This document shows positions 46,101 to 53,171 of a stretch of 64,000 nt of DNA, in pieces (the first letter of the stretch is position 1; every line of letters begins with the position of its first letter). The stretch comes from an uncultured Draconibacterium sp. (GTDB lineage Bacteria; Bacteroidota; Bacteroidia; Bacteroidales; Prolixibacteraceae). The DNA lies in the NCBI RefSeq assembly GCF_963677155.1, contig NZ_OY781884.1, positions 3,716,501 through 3,780,500 of the forward strand, read 5' to 3'. Below the pieces are notes generated by a model that was given only the letters and a program-made list of their open reading frames with translations, was not told the origin of the DNA and did no database searches. Both the position numbers and the translations under genes were made by a program.

Positions 46101-48213
46101 ATGTGGAGCTCCGTTTTTGGATGAGCAAAGTGGAAATTTCAAAAAAGATGGTGCATCTGACACAGATGGCAATGGAAATGCAATATGCAAGATTGATAAT
46201 CCCCAAAACGATTCATATTATATAGGACTTGCTCTGAGTCAAAATTTAAATGGATATGAGAATGTGTCGCTGGTTGCTAATTATGAAACTGAAGAAAGTC
46301 CTGCTACATTACAGATAATGCCTGATAACACCTGGGATTATGGAGATGTAACAATTGCTAGCAATAGCGATAAAACATTTCTTTTGCAAAACACAGGTTC
46401 TACTGATCTAAGTATTTCGGATATTACGATAAGTGGAACGAATAGTAACCAATTTAAAATATTATCTCCAACATCTACCAGTTTCGATATTGCCTCGCAG
46501 GCATCTATCGAAATTAATGTTCGTTTTTCTCCAACATCCTCTGGAAGCAAAACTGCCCAACTTGAAATTTCCAATAACTCAGATAATGCATCTCCGATCA
46601 AAACAGTCACTATTTCTGGAACAGGTAAAGAAGTGCAAACATTTGCCATAACAACAACTGTAAATCCTTCCGAAGGAGGGACTGCGACGGGAGATGGAAA
46701 TTATGAACTTGGCAAAACATGTAATTTAACCGCTATTCCTGAGTCTGGATATGTTTTCCTGAGCTGGACAGAAAACGGAACACAAGTTGCGACAAATGCA
46801 AGTTACAGTTTTACTGTAACTTCAGACCGAACACTTATTGCAAACTTTGAGGCAAAAACATTTAACATTTCAGCAAGTTCAAGCCCAAGCAATGGCGGAA
46901 GTGTTAGTGGTGCTGGTAGTTACAATTATGGTGGAACTGCCAATCTTACTGCAACGGCAGCAGAAGGATACGACTTTGTAGACTGGACAGAAGACGGAAC
47001 AACGGTTTCTACAAATGCAAATTACGTTTTTACTGTAACTTCAGACCGAACACTTATTGCAAACTTTGAGGCAAAAACATTTAACATTTCAGCAAGTTCA
47101 AGCCCAAGCAATGGCGGAGGTGTTAGTGGTGCTGGCAGTTACAATAATGGTGCAACAGCAAACCTGATTGCAACGGCAGCAGAAGGATACGACTTTGTAG
47201 ACTGGACAGAAGACGGAACAACGGTTTCTACAAATGCAAGTTACAGTTTTACTGTAACTTCAGACCGAACACTTATTGCAAACTTTGAAGCAAAAACATT
47301 TAACATTTCAGCAAGTTCAAGCCCAAGCAATGGCGGAAGTGTTAGTGGTGCTGGTAGTTACAATTATGGTGGAACTGCCAATCTTATTGCAACGGCAGCA
47401 GAAGGATACGACTTTGTAGACTGGACAGAAGACGGAACAACGGTTTCTACAAATGTAAATTATAGTTTTACTGTAACTTCAGACCGAACACTTGTTGCAA
47501 ACTTTGAAGCAAAAACATTTAACATCTCAGCAAGTGCAAGCCCAAGCAATGGCGGAATTGTTAGTGGTGCTGGTAGTTACAATAATGGTGGTACTGCCAA
47601 TCTTACTGCAACGGCAGTAGAAGGATACGACTTTATAGACTGGACAGAAGACGGGACAGTGGTTTCTACAAATGCAAATTATAGTTTTACTGTAACTTCA
47701 GACCGAACACTTGTTGCAAACTTTGAGACAAAAATATTTAACATTTCAGCAAGTGCAAGCCCAGACAACGGAGGCAGTGTAACCGGAGCAGGTAGTTACA
47801 ATCATGGTGCAACTGCAACTCTGACAGCAACGGCAGCAGATGGATATGGCTTTATAAACTGGACGGAAAGTGGGTTAGAGGTTTCAACAAATGCAGATTA
47901 CAGTTTTACCGTAATTGAAAGTAGAACACTTATTGCAAATTTTGACAATACAGTTGGAGTGTCTGATATTGATGAGAGTATCGGTATTGACGTATATCCT
48001 AACCCTGCAGAAGGCGAATTAACGATTGAATTTTCAACAATACCCCAAAAATATGCAATAGAATTTTACAATAGCCTGGGACAGCGGGTATTACATAAGC
48101 AAAGCACAAGTCAAATTGAAGTGTTGGATTTAGAGAAGTTTCCCGGTGGTATTTATTACCTGAAATTGTATAATAAAGAATTCAGCCAAACGGAAAGAAT
48201 CGTAGTTCGTTAG
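43144..48213 (+). CDS. Very large T9SS-exported multidomain protein with InlB-type tandem repeats
   Basis: The 1689-residue protein has a signal peptide (residues 1-20). A BACON/ASH-like sandwich follows (about 118-228, FGDVTLGSNPSTKTF), then a carboxypeptidase-like domain (230-315), CARDB-like domains (about 320-670), a long unassigned beta region (690-1050, ending in a PPC-like sandwich) and a choice-of-anchor D-type domain (1056-1165, WDYGDVTIASNSDKTF). Six 73-residue InlB-type repeats (1167-1604, with FTVTSDRTLIANFE and DFVDWTEDGT) come next. The end is a type A T9SS sorting domain (VYPNPAEGELTIEF, GGIYYLKLYNKEFSQTERIVV). It would be secreted and probably anchored at the surface, perhaps as an adhesin. 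No enzyme motif was found. Confidence 0.88.
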   Translation: MKNIYLLFLIALLNVGTVEGADFEQTYDGSYHSENEVSTVSQKYTFRVKNVPNGYYHRIFVNEVYDEDQGYKKETLYSNPSFSVYIYKNEVKKIEIQILDDNYNYISSHEWYFKEPPPSLSVTKNVKDFGDVTLGSNPSTKTFTFSINNDGGGTLTGKISTSASWLRVSSETFSLTATQGKQITVTATTTGLAVGDHSSKIYITSNGSDYSWTAATVNIVKTTGDLKIQVKNARGNLQANAKVILFENLSDSWHEISDKKYTNSSGETSYWELPAGAYNAEVYYDGGGGNEFWVSAWDDSEGAITLNAGDSKTYTMQRNEPYAYDYKVFDDTGNEITGEEIPVGTTITHRVYITNTSSTDRVVMVKICSNKDKNTDWNYSSNAVEIASNSNLSFDLEQTIEEAVTYYRKVKVETLVHSYTQTDWWNWDTSVTGKEKVAADISIDPISSVTRGVQFKVTCNVTNSGSSSRTFNVGAEIKDGETKLYSFAARETPTIAAGQTEQVPYYYTIPDDWEPKEYTFNAAVWDGTPGAESREWLAGDDETFTVNNPDAAQIIEFTVPTGTVQRESTQQIKVKIKNTGITTRSFWVGLSFAQEYTEAESWPNGWYDIYPQKSKTLYPDEVQEIVFSFKIPLTWDKGQYYATTAIWDDFDETNFIMIGKSLSETNQFDIPFDRLTRHSDLIDKPDIGKLSFNLPFVENSLTLPNYFANLIYQVEQKPISELYNSGKKPLIYLSGGVQVNFLGTNVTEGLIMFIDVADMYGYTPEGKEGWTTIWVANQLKGASYTIKKSIDNKPVEFDWDAGVIFHDFDFTQRGIADFRDDKLEYGKFSVPGFTLTIFTNDRTDDKISWLKLSSGASMKRIINFDSSFTGADAINYLKKFEIKTSILINAFNPLSTTLPSSFKGYADYIFNYINEFKDNPEILRNYSTNDGYWEMQKGIAIGDLSMRFVEDLNSSMHLFKINIPKNAKNLTITASGGTGGRKIIWRCGAPFLDEQSGNFKKDGASDTDGNGNAICKIDNPQNDSYYIGLALSQNLNGYENVSLVANYETEESPATLQIMPDNTWDYGDVTIASNSDKTFLLQNTGSTDLSISDITISGTNSNQFKILSPTSTSFDIASQASIEINVRFSPTSSGSKTAQLEISNNSDNASPIKTVTISGTGKEVQTFAITTTVNPSEGGTATGDGNYELGKTCNLTAIPESGYVFLSWTENGTQVATNASYSFTVTSDRTLIANFEAKTFNISASSSPSNGGSVSGAGSYNYGGTANLTATAAEGYDFVDWTEDGTTVSTNANYVFTVTSDRTLIANFEAKTFNISASSSPSNGGGVSGAGSYNNGATANLIATAAEGYDFVDWTEDGTTVSTNASYSFTVTSDRTLIANFEAKTFNISASSSPSNGGSVSGAGSYNYGGTANLIATAAEGYDFVDWTEDGTTVSTNVNYSFTVTSDRTLVANFEAKTFNISASASPSNGGIVSGAGSYNNGGTANLTATAVEGYDFIDWTEDGTVVSTNANYSFTVTSDRTLVANFETKIFNISASASPDNGGSVTGAGSYNHGATATLTATAADGYGFINWTESGLEVSTNADYSFTVIESRTLIANFDNTVGVSDIDESIGIDVYPNPAEGELTIEFSTIPQKYAIEFYNSLGQRVLHKQSTSQIEVLDLEKFPGGIYYLKLYNKEFSQTERIVVR
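46642..47955 (+). repeat. Six tandem 219-bp repeats (73 residues each)
   Basis: Repeat starts at 46642, 46861, 47080, 47299, 47518 and 47737 are exactly 219 bases apart. The second to fifth copies are nearly identical at DNA level, with long blocks unchanged, while the first and last are diverged. They encode InlB-type (divergent B-repeat) units of the exported protein. Confidence 0.95.
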
Positions 48214-48237
48214 AAAATTTAATACTTGTTGTTATGG

Positions 48238-48269
48238 AAAGCCGTTTCATTTTTTGAAGCGGCTTTTTT
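48238..48269 (+). terminator. Terminator between the exported protein and the DJ-1 gene
   Basis: A 12-bp stem (48238-48249 and 48255-48266, one G-U pair) with a 5-base T loop is followed by TTT. It ends the plus-strand transcript; the DJ-1 gene converges on it. Confidence 0.8.
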
Positions 48270-48285
48270 ATGGAATCAATATTCT

Positions 48286-48834
48286 TTATTGTACAATCAT
48301 TTTGGCACCCAAATCATCAGCAACTTCTTTTCCATTAAACTTCTCTACAATTTTAAGAGCAAATTTGATGGCAACACCAGCACCTTTTCCGGTAATTATA
48401 TTGCCCGCTTCGGCTACAGCTTCTCCGGTAATAATTGCGCCATGTAATTCATCTTCAAATCCCGGGTAACAAGTTGCCTGTTTTTCTTTCAGCAAACCCA
48501 GATTTCCGAAAACCATTGGAGCCGCACAAATAGCGGCCAGTGGCTTTTTCATATCATTAAAGTTTAGGATTTGTTCCCGCAGTCCACTGTGTGCTTTTAA
48601 GTTTGCAGCCCCCGGCATTCCTCCCGGAAGTACAATCATATCGATGTTATCGTAATCCAGATCCTCAAACAGTACATCGGCTTTTACGGTAATTTCGTGT
48701 GCTCCATTTACTTCCATCGATTTGTTCATGGAAACAATAGTAACGTGAAAACCTGCTCTACGAAGTACATCAATAATACTTATGGCTTCAATTTCTTCAA
48801 ATCCGTCGGCTAAATGAACTGTAATTTTTTTCAT
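48286..48834 (-). CDS. DJ-1/PfpI-family protein
   Basis: The 182-residue protein is a DJ-1/YajL-type class I amidotransferase-like fold. FEEIEAISIIDVLRRAG holds the conserved Glu, MIVLPGGMPGAANL follows, and the nucleophilic cysteine elbow is AAICAAPMVFG. The C-terminus has the strand-loop FEDELHGAIITGE and ITGKGAGVAIKFALKIVEKF. Members protect proteins against oxidation and glycation or act as small thiol-dependent hydrolases; which applies here is unknown. It is on the minus strand, separate from the sigma factor by 154 bases that include a terminator. Confidence 0.92.
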   Translation of the reverse strand: MKKITVHLADGFEEIEAISIIDVLRRAGFHVTIVSMNKSMEVNGAHEITVKADVLFEDLDYDNIDMIVLPGGMPGAANLKAHSGLREQILNFNDMKKPLAAICAAPMVFGNLGLLKEKQATCYPGFEDELHGAIITGEAVAEAGNIITGKGAGVAIKFALKIVEKFNGKEVADDLGAKMIVQ

Positions 48835-48886
48835 GGTAATATTTTTTTCTTCAAAAATAAAAAAGATTTAGGGTTCGTGTAAGCGA

Positions 48887-48922
48887 AACGGATGTCATCT
48901 TTTACAAAAGATGACATCCGTT
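48887..48922. repeat. Perfect inverted repeat with 17-bp arms and 2-base centre
   Basis: 48887-48903 is the exact reverse complement of 48906-48922, separated by AC. No T-run follows on either strand. It sits in the gap upstream of the DJ-1 gene and just beyond the sigma factor terminator, so it may be an operator, a cruciform or a protective RNA hairpin. Confidence 0.75.
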
Positions 48923-48930
48923 GAGTTCAT

Positions 48931-48962
48931 AAAAAAAGGCCTTCAAAATTGAAGACCTTTTA
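48931..48962 (-). terminator. Terminator of the ECF sigma gene
   Basis: A stem of AAAAAGGTCTTC / GAAGGCCTTTTT type (one mismatch, read on the minus strand) with a 6-base loop and a T-run. It lies 27 bases after the sigma stop. Confidence 0.8.
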
Positions 48963-48988
48963 AAAACCAATACACGTTATCTCTATTA

Positions 48989-49498
48989 TTAATTTTCTGA
49001 ATATTCGTTTAATGCCTTTTCCAGTTTCTTGCGGGTAAAGAAAATGCGGCTTTTAACAGTACCTAAAGGTAAGTCGAGCTTTTCTGCAATCTCTTTGTAT
49101 TTGTATCCTTCTAAAAACATGCGGAAAGGAACGCGATATTCATCTTCTAAAGCATTAATGCTCTTGTTAATTTCTTTTGAACTGTAGAACGAATCCGGAG
49201 CAGGATAAACTTTATCTTTCGAAAACATCAGATGGAAATCGTTATTTGAACCATCAAACGTGTTCTTTGTTTTAACGTTTCTACGGTAATCATTAATGAA
49301 GGTGTTCTTCATAATGGTGTAAATCCATGCCTTGAAATTCGTGTTCTGTGTAAACTTGTCACGATAAGTTAATGCCTTAAGGAAAGTCTCTTGTAACAGA
49401 TCGTCAGCTCTTTCCGAGTCAGCAGTTAAACTTAGTGCATAGTAATGCAATTTGTCACTCAAGCCGAGTAAAGCGTTATTAAATTGAATCTGAGTCAT
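48989..49498 (-). CDS. ECF RNA polymerase sigma factor (RpoE-like)
   Basis: The 169-residue sigma factor has region 2 (YYALSLTADSERADDLLQETFLKAL, NFKAWIYTIMKNTFINDYRR) and region 4 (YRVPFRMFLEGYKYKEIAEKL, LPLGTVKSRIFFTRKKLEKAL). It lacks a neighbouring FecR or anti-sigma gene, unlike the factor at 13459, and belongs to the type with RpoE-like regions common as single genes in Bacteroidota. It has a well-formed housekeeping promoter just upstream and its own terminator, so it is expressed as a single gene; its regulation must be at another level or by an unlinked partner. Confidence 0.93.
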   Translation of the reverse strand: MTQIQFNNALLGLSDKLHYYALSLTADSERADDLLQETFLKALTYRDKFTQNTNFKAWIYTIMKNTFINDYRRNVKTKNTFDGSNNDFHLMFSKDKVYPAPDSFYSSKEINKSINALEDEYRVPFRMFLEGYKYKEIAEKLDLPLGTVKSRIFFTRKKLEKALNEYSEN

Positions 49499-49524
49499 GG
49501 CGTGTTATTTTTAATTTGTCTAAA

Positions 49525-49557
49525 CAAATTTAAGTCAAACGAGTCCCTTTTTGCAAA
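49525..49557 (-). promoter_or_regulatory. Promoter of the ECF sigma gene (TTTG-N21-TAAATTTG)
   Basis: On the minus strand, TTTG (49557-49554) is separated by 21 bases from TAAATTTG (49532-49525), an exact fit to the Bacteroidota -33/-7 pattern, 26 bases before the ATG. The -7 region also overlaps a small palindrome (AATTTGTCTAAACAAATT, 49513-49530). Confidence 0.65.
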
Positions 49558-49716
49558 TAAAAGCTGATATAAATCAGTTGATTCTGTCTATGCAGGATAA
49601 AGATTCTCTATTGTGGTAACGTGTTGATTGGTTAAAGGTTACGAAAAGCATTGTTAAGTCTGTGTTTCGATAGAAGCTACCCGTAATAGAGATAGTGGAT
49701 ATACAATGGTAAAGCG

Positions 49717-49790
49717 TATATTTGTCTTTCGAATTTGAGACAGGATAAGTCGATAATAGAAAATCAAGCGTTTTAAAAAGTATCCTGTCT
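49717..49790 (+). promoter_or_regulatory. Possible promoter and leader hairpin upstream of TonB receptor
   Basis: TATATTTG at 49717-49724 fits the -7 consensus (no clear -33). A 10-bp inverted repeat follows (AGACAGGATA at 49738-49747 and TATCCTGTCT at 49781-49790), enclosing a 33-base loop and lying just before the start codon at 49814. It could form a leader structure. It does not show the conserved parts of a cobalamin riboswitch. Confidence 0.35.
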
Positions 49791-49813
49791 GTCAAAGTTC
49801 AATAAGAATTATA

Positions 49814-51910
49814 ATGAAAAATTTAAAGTTTAATCATGATGCGCAATCTGTTTTAACTTTCAGAAAGTGGGGGAGGAAGAACTATTCTTCTTTTCTAACG
49901 GTCAGAAAACAAGTTGTCATTTCAGTATTGTCGGTGGTGTATTTCCTATCAACACCGGCTATTACAATGGCGACTGTTCAGGATACTTCTGAAGTTAAAA
50001 TGGAATACGACCTTGATGAGATCGAGGTTAGTGCGCAACGAACGCCTGCATTGTATTCGCAGGTTGCACGGATTATTTCCGTGATTGAGCGAAAAGAAAT
50101 TGAGGCGGCGCCGGCTCAAAGTGTTCAGGACCTGTTAGAGTATGTTGCAGCAATTGACGTGCGGCAACGGGGAACTGAAGGAGTACAGGCGGACGTTAGT
50201 GTTCGCGGTGGTACTTTCGACCAAACGTTAATCCTGCTGAACGGCATCAACATCACCGACCCGCAAACCGGGCATCACAATTTAAATCTACCAGTTAGTT
50301 TAGCCCAAATCGAGCGAATTGAAATCCTTGAAGGACCGGCTGCACGTGTTTACGGGCCCAATGCTTTTTCGGGGGCTATTAATATTGTAACACGTCAGTC
50401 TGCAAATTCCGAAATCTCTGCTGCTGTATCGGGTGGTAGCTTTGGGTATTTCGATGGAAATCTTTCGGGCTCGTTCTCAACCGGCAAAATGCAGCATATG
50501 TTTGCTTTTAACGGAAAACGATCGGGCGGTTACACCAGTAACACCGATTTTGATGAATCGAACGGGTTTTATTCCAATCAGTTGAATACCGAAAAAGGTG
50601 TGTTGAAATTTCAATTGGGCCTATCGGAAAAGGGATTTGGCGCAAACAGCTTTTACTCGCCAAAATATCCGAACCAGTACGAAGCCACAAAAACGTTATT
50701 CACCTCGCTGAAATGGGAAGGAAACGGACCATTGCACCTCACTCCGGTGGTTTATTACAGGCGCCATCACGATCGGTTTGAATTGTACCGAACCGACAAG
50801 TATCAATCAACGGATGACGGTTATAATGTTTGGCAGAACGATACTTTGCCGGGCTGGTATACCGGGCACAATTATCATCTAACCAATGTTTATGGTGCTA
50901 ACCTGAACTCGTGGGTAAAATGGGGGGCCGGAAAAACTGCTTTTGGTGTTGAATTCCGCCGCGGACAAATTTATAGTAATACGCTCGGTCAGGATATGGA
51001 CGAGCCAAAAGATGTGCCGGGAGAAGATGCACAGTTTACTAAATCTGATGACCGGAATACGGTTTCCGGCTTTTTGGAGCACGCATACTATATTAATGAG
51101 TGGACTTTTACCGCCGGACTGATGGCGAATTACATTTCAGGAAGTGATCTGGGATTAAATGTCTTTCCTGGAATTGATATAAGTTATAATGTATCGGATG
51201 CAGTTAAACTGTACTCCAGTTATAACACGTCGTTGCGCATGCCAACTTTTACCGATTTGTATTATGTTGGTCCATCGAATATTGGTAACCCCGATTTGAA
51301 ACCTGAAAAATCCGCCACATTAGAAGGTGGTTTAAAACTTCGATCGAAACTGGTGCGTGGACATGCTGTATTGTTTTACCGCCATGGAAAAGATATCATC
51401 GATTGGGTAAAGGAAGATCCGACCTCGGAAATCTGGCAACCGCAAAACCTGACTGAGATCAATAACCTGGGAACCGAGATTCAGTCGCAGGTTTTGTTGC
51501 GAAATGAGCTTGGAAAACAATATCCCAATATTCAAATCAGTTACCTATATAATAATGTAGAAAAAGGAAATGCCGATTTTGTATCGAATTATGCGTTGGA
51601 TAACCTGAAACATAAACTGGTTGGTTCGGTTAGCGAACAATTGCTAAAAGGTTTGACTCTTGATTTGCGCTTCGTTTTCCAAGACAGGGAGGGAAGTTAC
51701 ACTCAATTCGAGAATAAAGTGCCGGTTGGAGAAGTGGCTTACGATCCATTCTGGGTTTTCGATGGCAAGTTGAGTTACCGGAGAAATCAGTTCTCGGTTT
51801 TTGCTTCGGTAAACAATATTTTCGATAAACAGTACAACGATATTGGTAACGTAATTCAGCCGGGGCGTTGGTTTAAAACTGGGATGATATATAAAATAGG
51901 ATTTAATTAA
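49814..51910 (+). CDS. TonB-dependent outer-membrane receptor (BtuB/siderophore type)
   Basis: The 698-residue receptor has a long signal region (hydrophobic VISVLSVVYFLSTPAITMA near residues 34-54). The plug has EIEVSAQRTPALYSQVARII, SVQDLLEYVAAIDVRQRG, ADVSVRGGTFDQTLILLNG and ERIEILEGPAARVYGPNAFSGAINIVT, and the barrel ends with NNIFDKQYNDIGNVIQPGRWFKTGM. There is no SusC-type carboxypeptidase domain and no SusD partner, so it belongs to the small-ligand branch (cobalamin, siderophores, metal chelates). No uptake partner is beside it, so the ligand cannot be named. Start at 49814 gives an N-terminus longer than usual; a start at the Met before VQDTSE would lose the signal and is unlikely. 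Confidence 0.92.
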   Translation: MKNLKFNHDAQSVLTFRKWGRKNYSSFLTVRKQVVISVLSVVYFLSTPAITMATVQDTSEVKMEYDLDEIEVSAQRTPALYSQVARIISVIERKEIEAAPAQSVQDLLEYVAAIDVRQRGTEGVQADVSVRGGTFDQTLILLNGINITDPQTGHHNLNLPVSLAQIERIEILEGPAARVYGPNAFSGAINIVTRQSANSEISAAVSGGSFGYFDGNLSGSFSTGKMQHMFAFNGKRSGGYTSNTDFDESNGFYSNQLNTEKGVLKFQLGLSEKGFGANSFYSPKYPNQYEATKTLFTSLKWEGNGPLHLTPVVYYRRHHDRFELYRTDKYQSTDDGYNVWQNDTLPGWYTGHNYHLTNVYGANLNSWVKWGAGKTAFGVEFRRGQIYSNTLGQDMDEPKDVPGEDAQFTKSDDRNTVSGFLEHAYYINEWTFTAGLMANYISGSDLGLNVFPGIDISYNVSDAVKLYSSYNTSLRMPTFTDLYYVGPSNIGNPDLKPEKSATLEGGLKLRSKLVRGHAVLFYRHGKDIIDWVKEDPTSEIWQPQNLTEINNLGTEIQSQVLLRNELGKQYPNIQISYLYNNVEKGNADFVSNYALDNLKHKLVGSVSEQLLKGLTLDLRFVFQDREGSYTQFENKVPVGEVAYDPFWVFDGKLSYRRNQFSVFASVNNIFDKQYNDIGNVIQPGRWFKTGMIYKIGFN

Positions 51911-51953
51911 AATGTTTAACGCTTGATTTAAGATCTTAGAAATTAATATTTTG

Positions 51954-51993
51954 AGCCGGGAGTTAGCTAAAATAGGCAAGCTTCCGGCTTTTT
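51954..51993 (+). terminator. Terminator after TonB receptor gene
   Basis: A 9-bp stem (AGCCGGGAG / CTTCCGGCT, one G-U) with an 18-base loop is followed by TTTT. Confidence 0.65.
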
Positions 51994-52055
51994 ACTTTAC
52001 GCACTCACTTTTTGAAATCTACAAAAATTGTATCTTCGCCGAAAATTAGATAGTC

Positions 52056-52478
52056 ATGTTAAAAGGTATATTAGCAATTTCAGGTCATTCGGGACTCTTT
52101 AAAATGGTTGCCGAAAGCAAAAACAGCATTATTGTTGAATCGTTAGACACAAAAAAACGTATACCGGTTTACTCAACCGCAAAGGTATCGGCATTGGAAG
52201 ATATAGCCATTTACACCTACGAAAATGATGTGCCGTTGAAAGATGTTTTTAAAGCCATTTCTGATGCCGAAGATGGTGGAGCAGCCATTTCGCACAAAGC
52301 GTCAGGTAATGAATTAAAGGCTTATTTAGAGAAAGTACTACCCGATTATGATCAGGATCGCGTATATGTTTCTGATATAAAGAAGGTATTACAGTGGTAC
52401 AATGCCTTACAGGAAAAGGATATGCTTGACTTTTCAGAACCAGAGGAGGACGAAGCTACAGAAGAAAAGGCGGATTAA
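52056..52478 (+). CDS. DUF5606 protein
   Basis: The 140-residue cytoplasmic protein has the DUF5606 start MLKGILAISGHSGLFKMVAES, then IIVESLDTKKRIPVYSTAKVSALEDIAIYT, and ends in an acidic tail. This family is conserved across Bacteroidota and has no known function. A promoter-like TATCTTCG (52031-52038) with TTTG 16 bases before it lies just upstream. It converges on the exonuclease gene, sharing four bases at the stops. Confidence 0.88.
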   Translation: MLKGILAISGHSGLFKMVAESKNSIIVESLDTKKRIPVYSTAKVSALEDIAIYTYENDVPLKDVFKAISDAEDGGAAISHKASGNELKAYLEKVLPDYDQDRVYVSDIKKVLQWYNALQEKDMLDFSEPEEDEATEEKAD

Positions 52479-53014
52479 AAAAGTTTATAATTGTTAACGG
52501 CTTTTGGGTTTCCCAGCGAGTCGTTTCGTTCAACAAGAATATCAAAAAGTCTTGCAGTGGCTAGTGCATCGCCAGCAGCGCGGTGCCTGCCATTAATTTC
52601 AATTCCTAAATCTGCGCATAGCTTCCCTAGCGAATAGGACGGATGTCCGGGGAGCAGTTTTCGCGATAGTTTTACTGTGCACATTGTTTTCCGATGATAG
52701 TTGTAACCAAGGCGCGCATATTCTTCTTTTATAAACTTGTAATCGAAATTGGCATTATGGGCAACAAAAGTTCGACCCATCGTCATTTCAATAATTTTTT
52801 TGGCCACTTGATAAAATTTGGGAGCAGTTCTTACCATCTCATTATTTATTCCGGTTAGCTCGGTAATAAAAAAGGGGATGTCCATTTCTGGGTTAATGAG
52901 GGTTGAAAAAGAGTCGGTCACCTTCTGCCCGTTGTGTTGATAAATAGCAATTTCGGTAATTTTGCCGTTTTTATAACTTTGACCGGTAGTTTCTATATCG
53001 ATTATTGAGAACAA
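52475..53014 (-). CDS. DEDDh-type 3'-5' exonuclease (DnaQ-like)
   Basis: The 179-residue protein has the exonuclease motifs in order: Exo I IIDIETTG near the N-terminus, Exo II HNANFDYKFI, and Exo III HRAAGDALATARLF, so the catalytic DEDDh residues are all present. It resembles the epsilon subunit / UvrC-N-associated exonucleases. The role is proofreading or repair-type trimming of DNA ends. The start is TTG at 53014 (MFSIIDIETTG); upstream in-frame codons meet a stop soon and contain no ATG. The first beta strand is complete, so nothing is missing. Confidence 0.9.
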   Translation of the reverse strand: MFSIIDIETTGQSYKNGKITEIAIYQHNGQKVTDSFSTLINPEMDIPFFITELTGINNEMVRTAPKFYQVAKKIIEMTMGRTFVAHNANFDYKFIKEEYARLGYNYHRKTMCTVKLSRKLLPGHPSYSLGKLCADLGIEINGRHRAAGDALATARLFDILVERNDSLGNPKAVNNYKLF

Positions 53015-53026
53015 AATGTTTAATAT

Positions 53027-53059
53027 TTTGAATTAATTGAACTTAAATATTTAAATTTG
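53027..53059 (+). promoter_or_regulatory. Promoter of the ompA-like gene (TTTG-N21-TAAATTTG)
   Basis: TTTG at 53027-53030 and TAAATTTG at 53052-53059 have 21 bases between them, the same spacing as the promoter at 49525. The transcript would start near 53066, so the short frame at 53078 would be its first open frame. Confidence 0.65.
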
Positions 53060-53077
53060 TAAAAAATATTCTTAAGC

Positions 53078-53161
53078 ATGGAATTAAGACAGCTAACTTT
53101 TTTTGATACCTGCGAATTAATTTCTAAATTGCCCGTAGAATTCAACAAACAACAAAAATAA
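53078..53161 (+). CDS. Possible 27-residue leader peptide upstream of ompA-like gene
   Basis: An ATG at 53078 opens a 27-codon frame starting MELRQLTFFDTCELISKLPV and ending in TAA, ten bases before the OmpA-family start. It lies inside the predicted transcript leader. It has no signal peptide. It may be a translated leader, or simply a chance frame in the leader RNA. Confidence 0.3.
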   Translation: MELRQLTFFDTCELISKLPVEFNKQQK

Positions 53162-53171
53162 TTTCAAAACT

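Noticed and set aside
46642-47955. CRISPR-like array
   Set aside because: The repeats are 219 bases long, in frame, and encode a protein domain; there are no short repeats with unique spacers.
49560-49813. Cobalamin riboswitch upstream of the TonB receptor
   Set aside because: The leader has a hairpin, but I could not find the conserved B12-box or the other conserved blocks.
53078-53161. Start of a LysR-type regulator (first residues MELRQL)
   Set aside because: Only the first six residues resemble that family; the frame ends after 27 codons.
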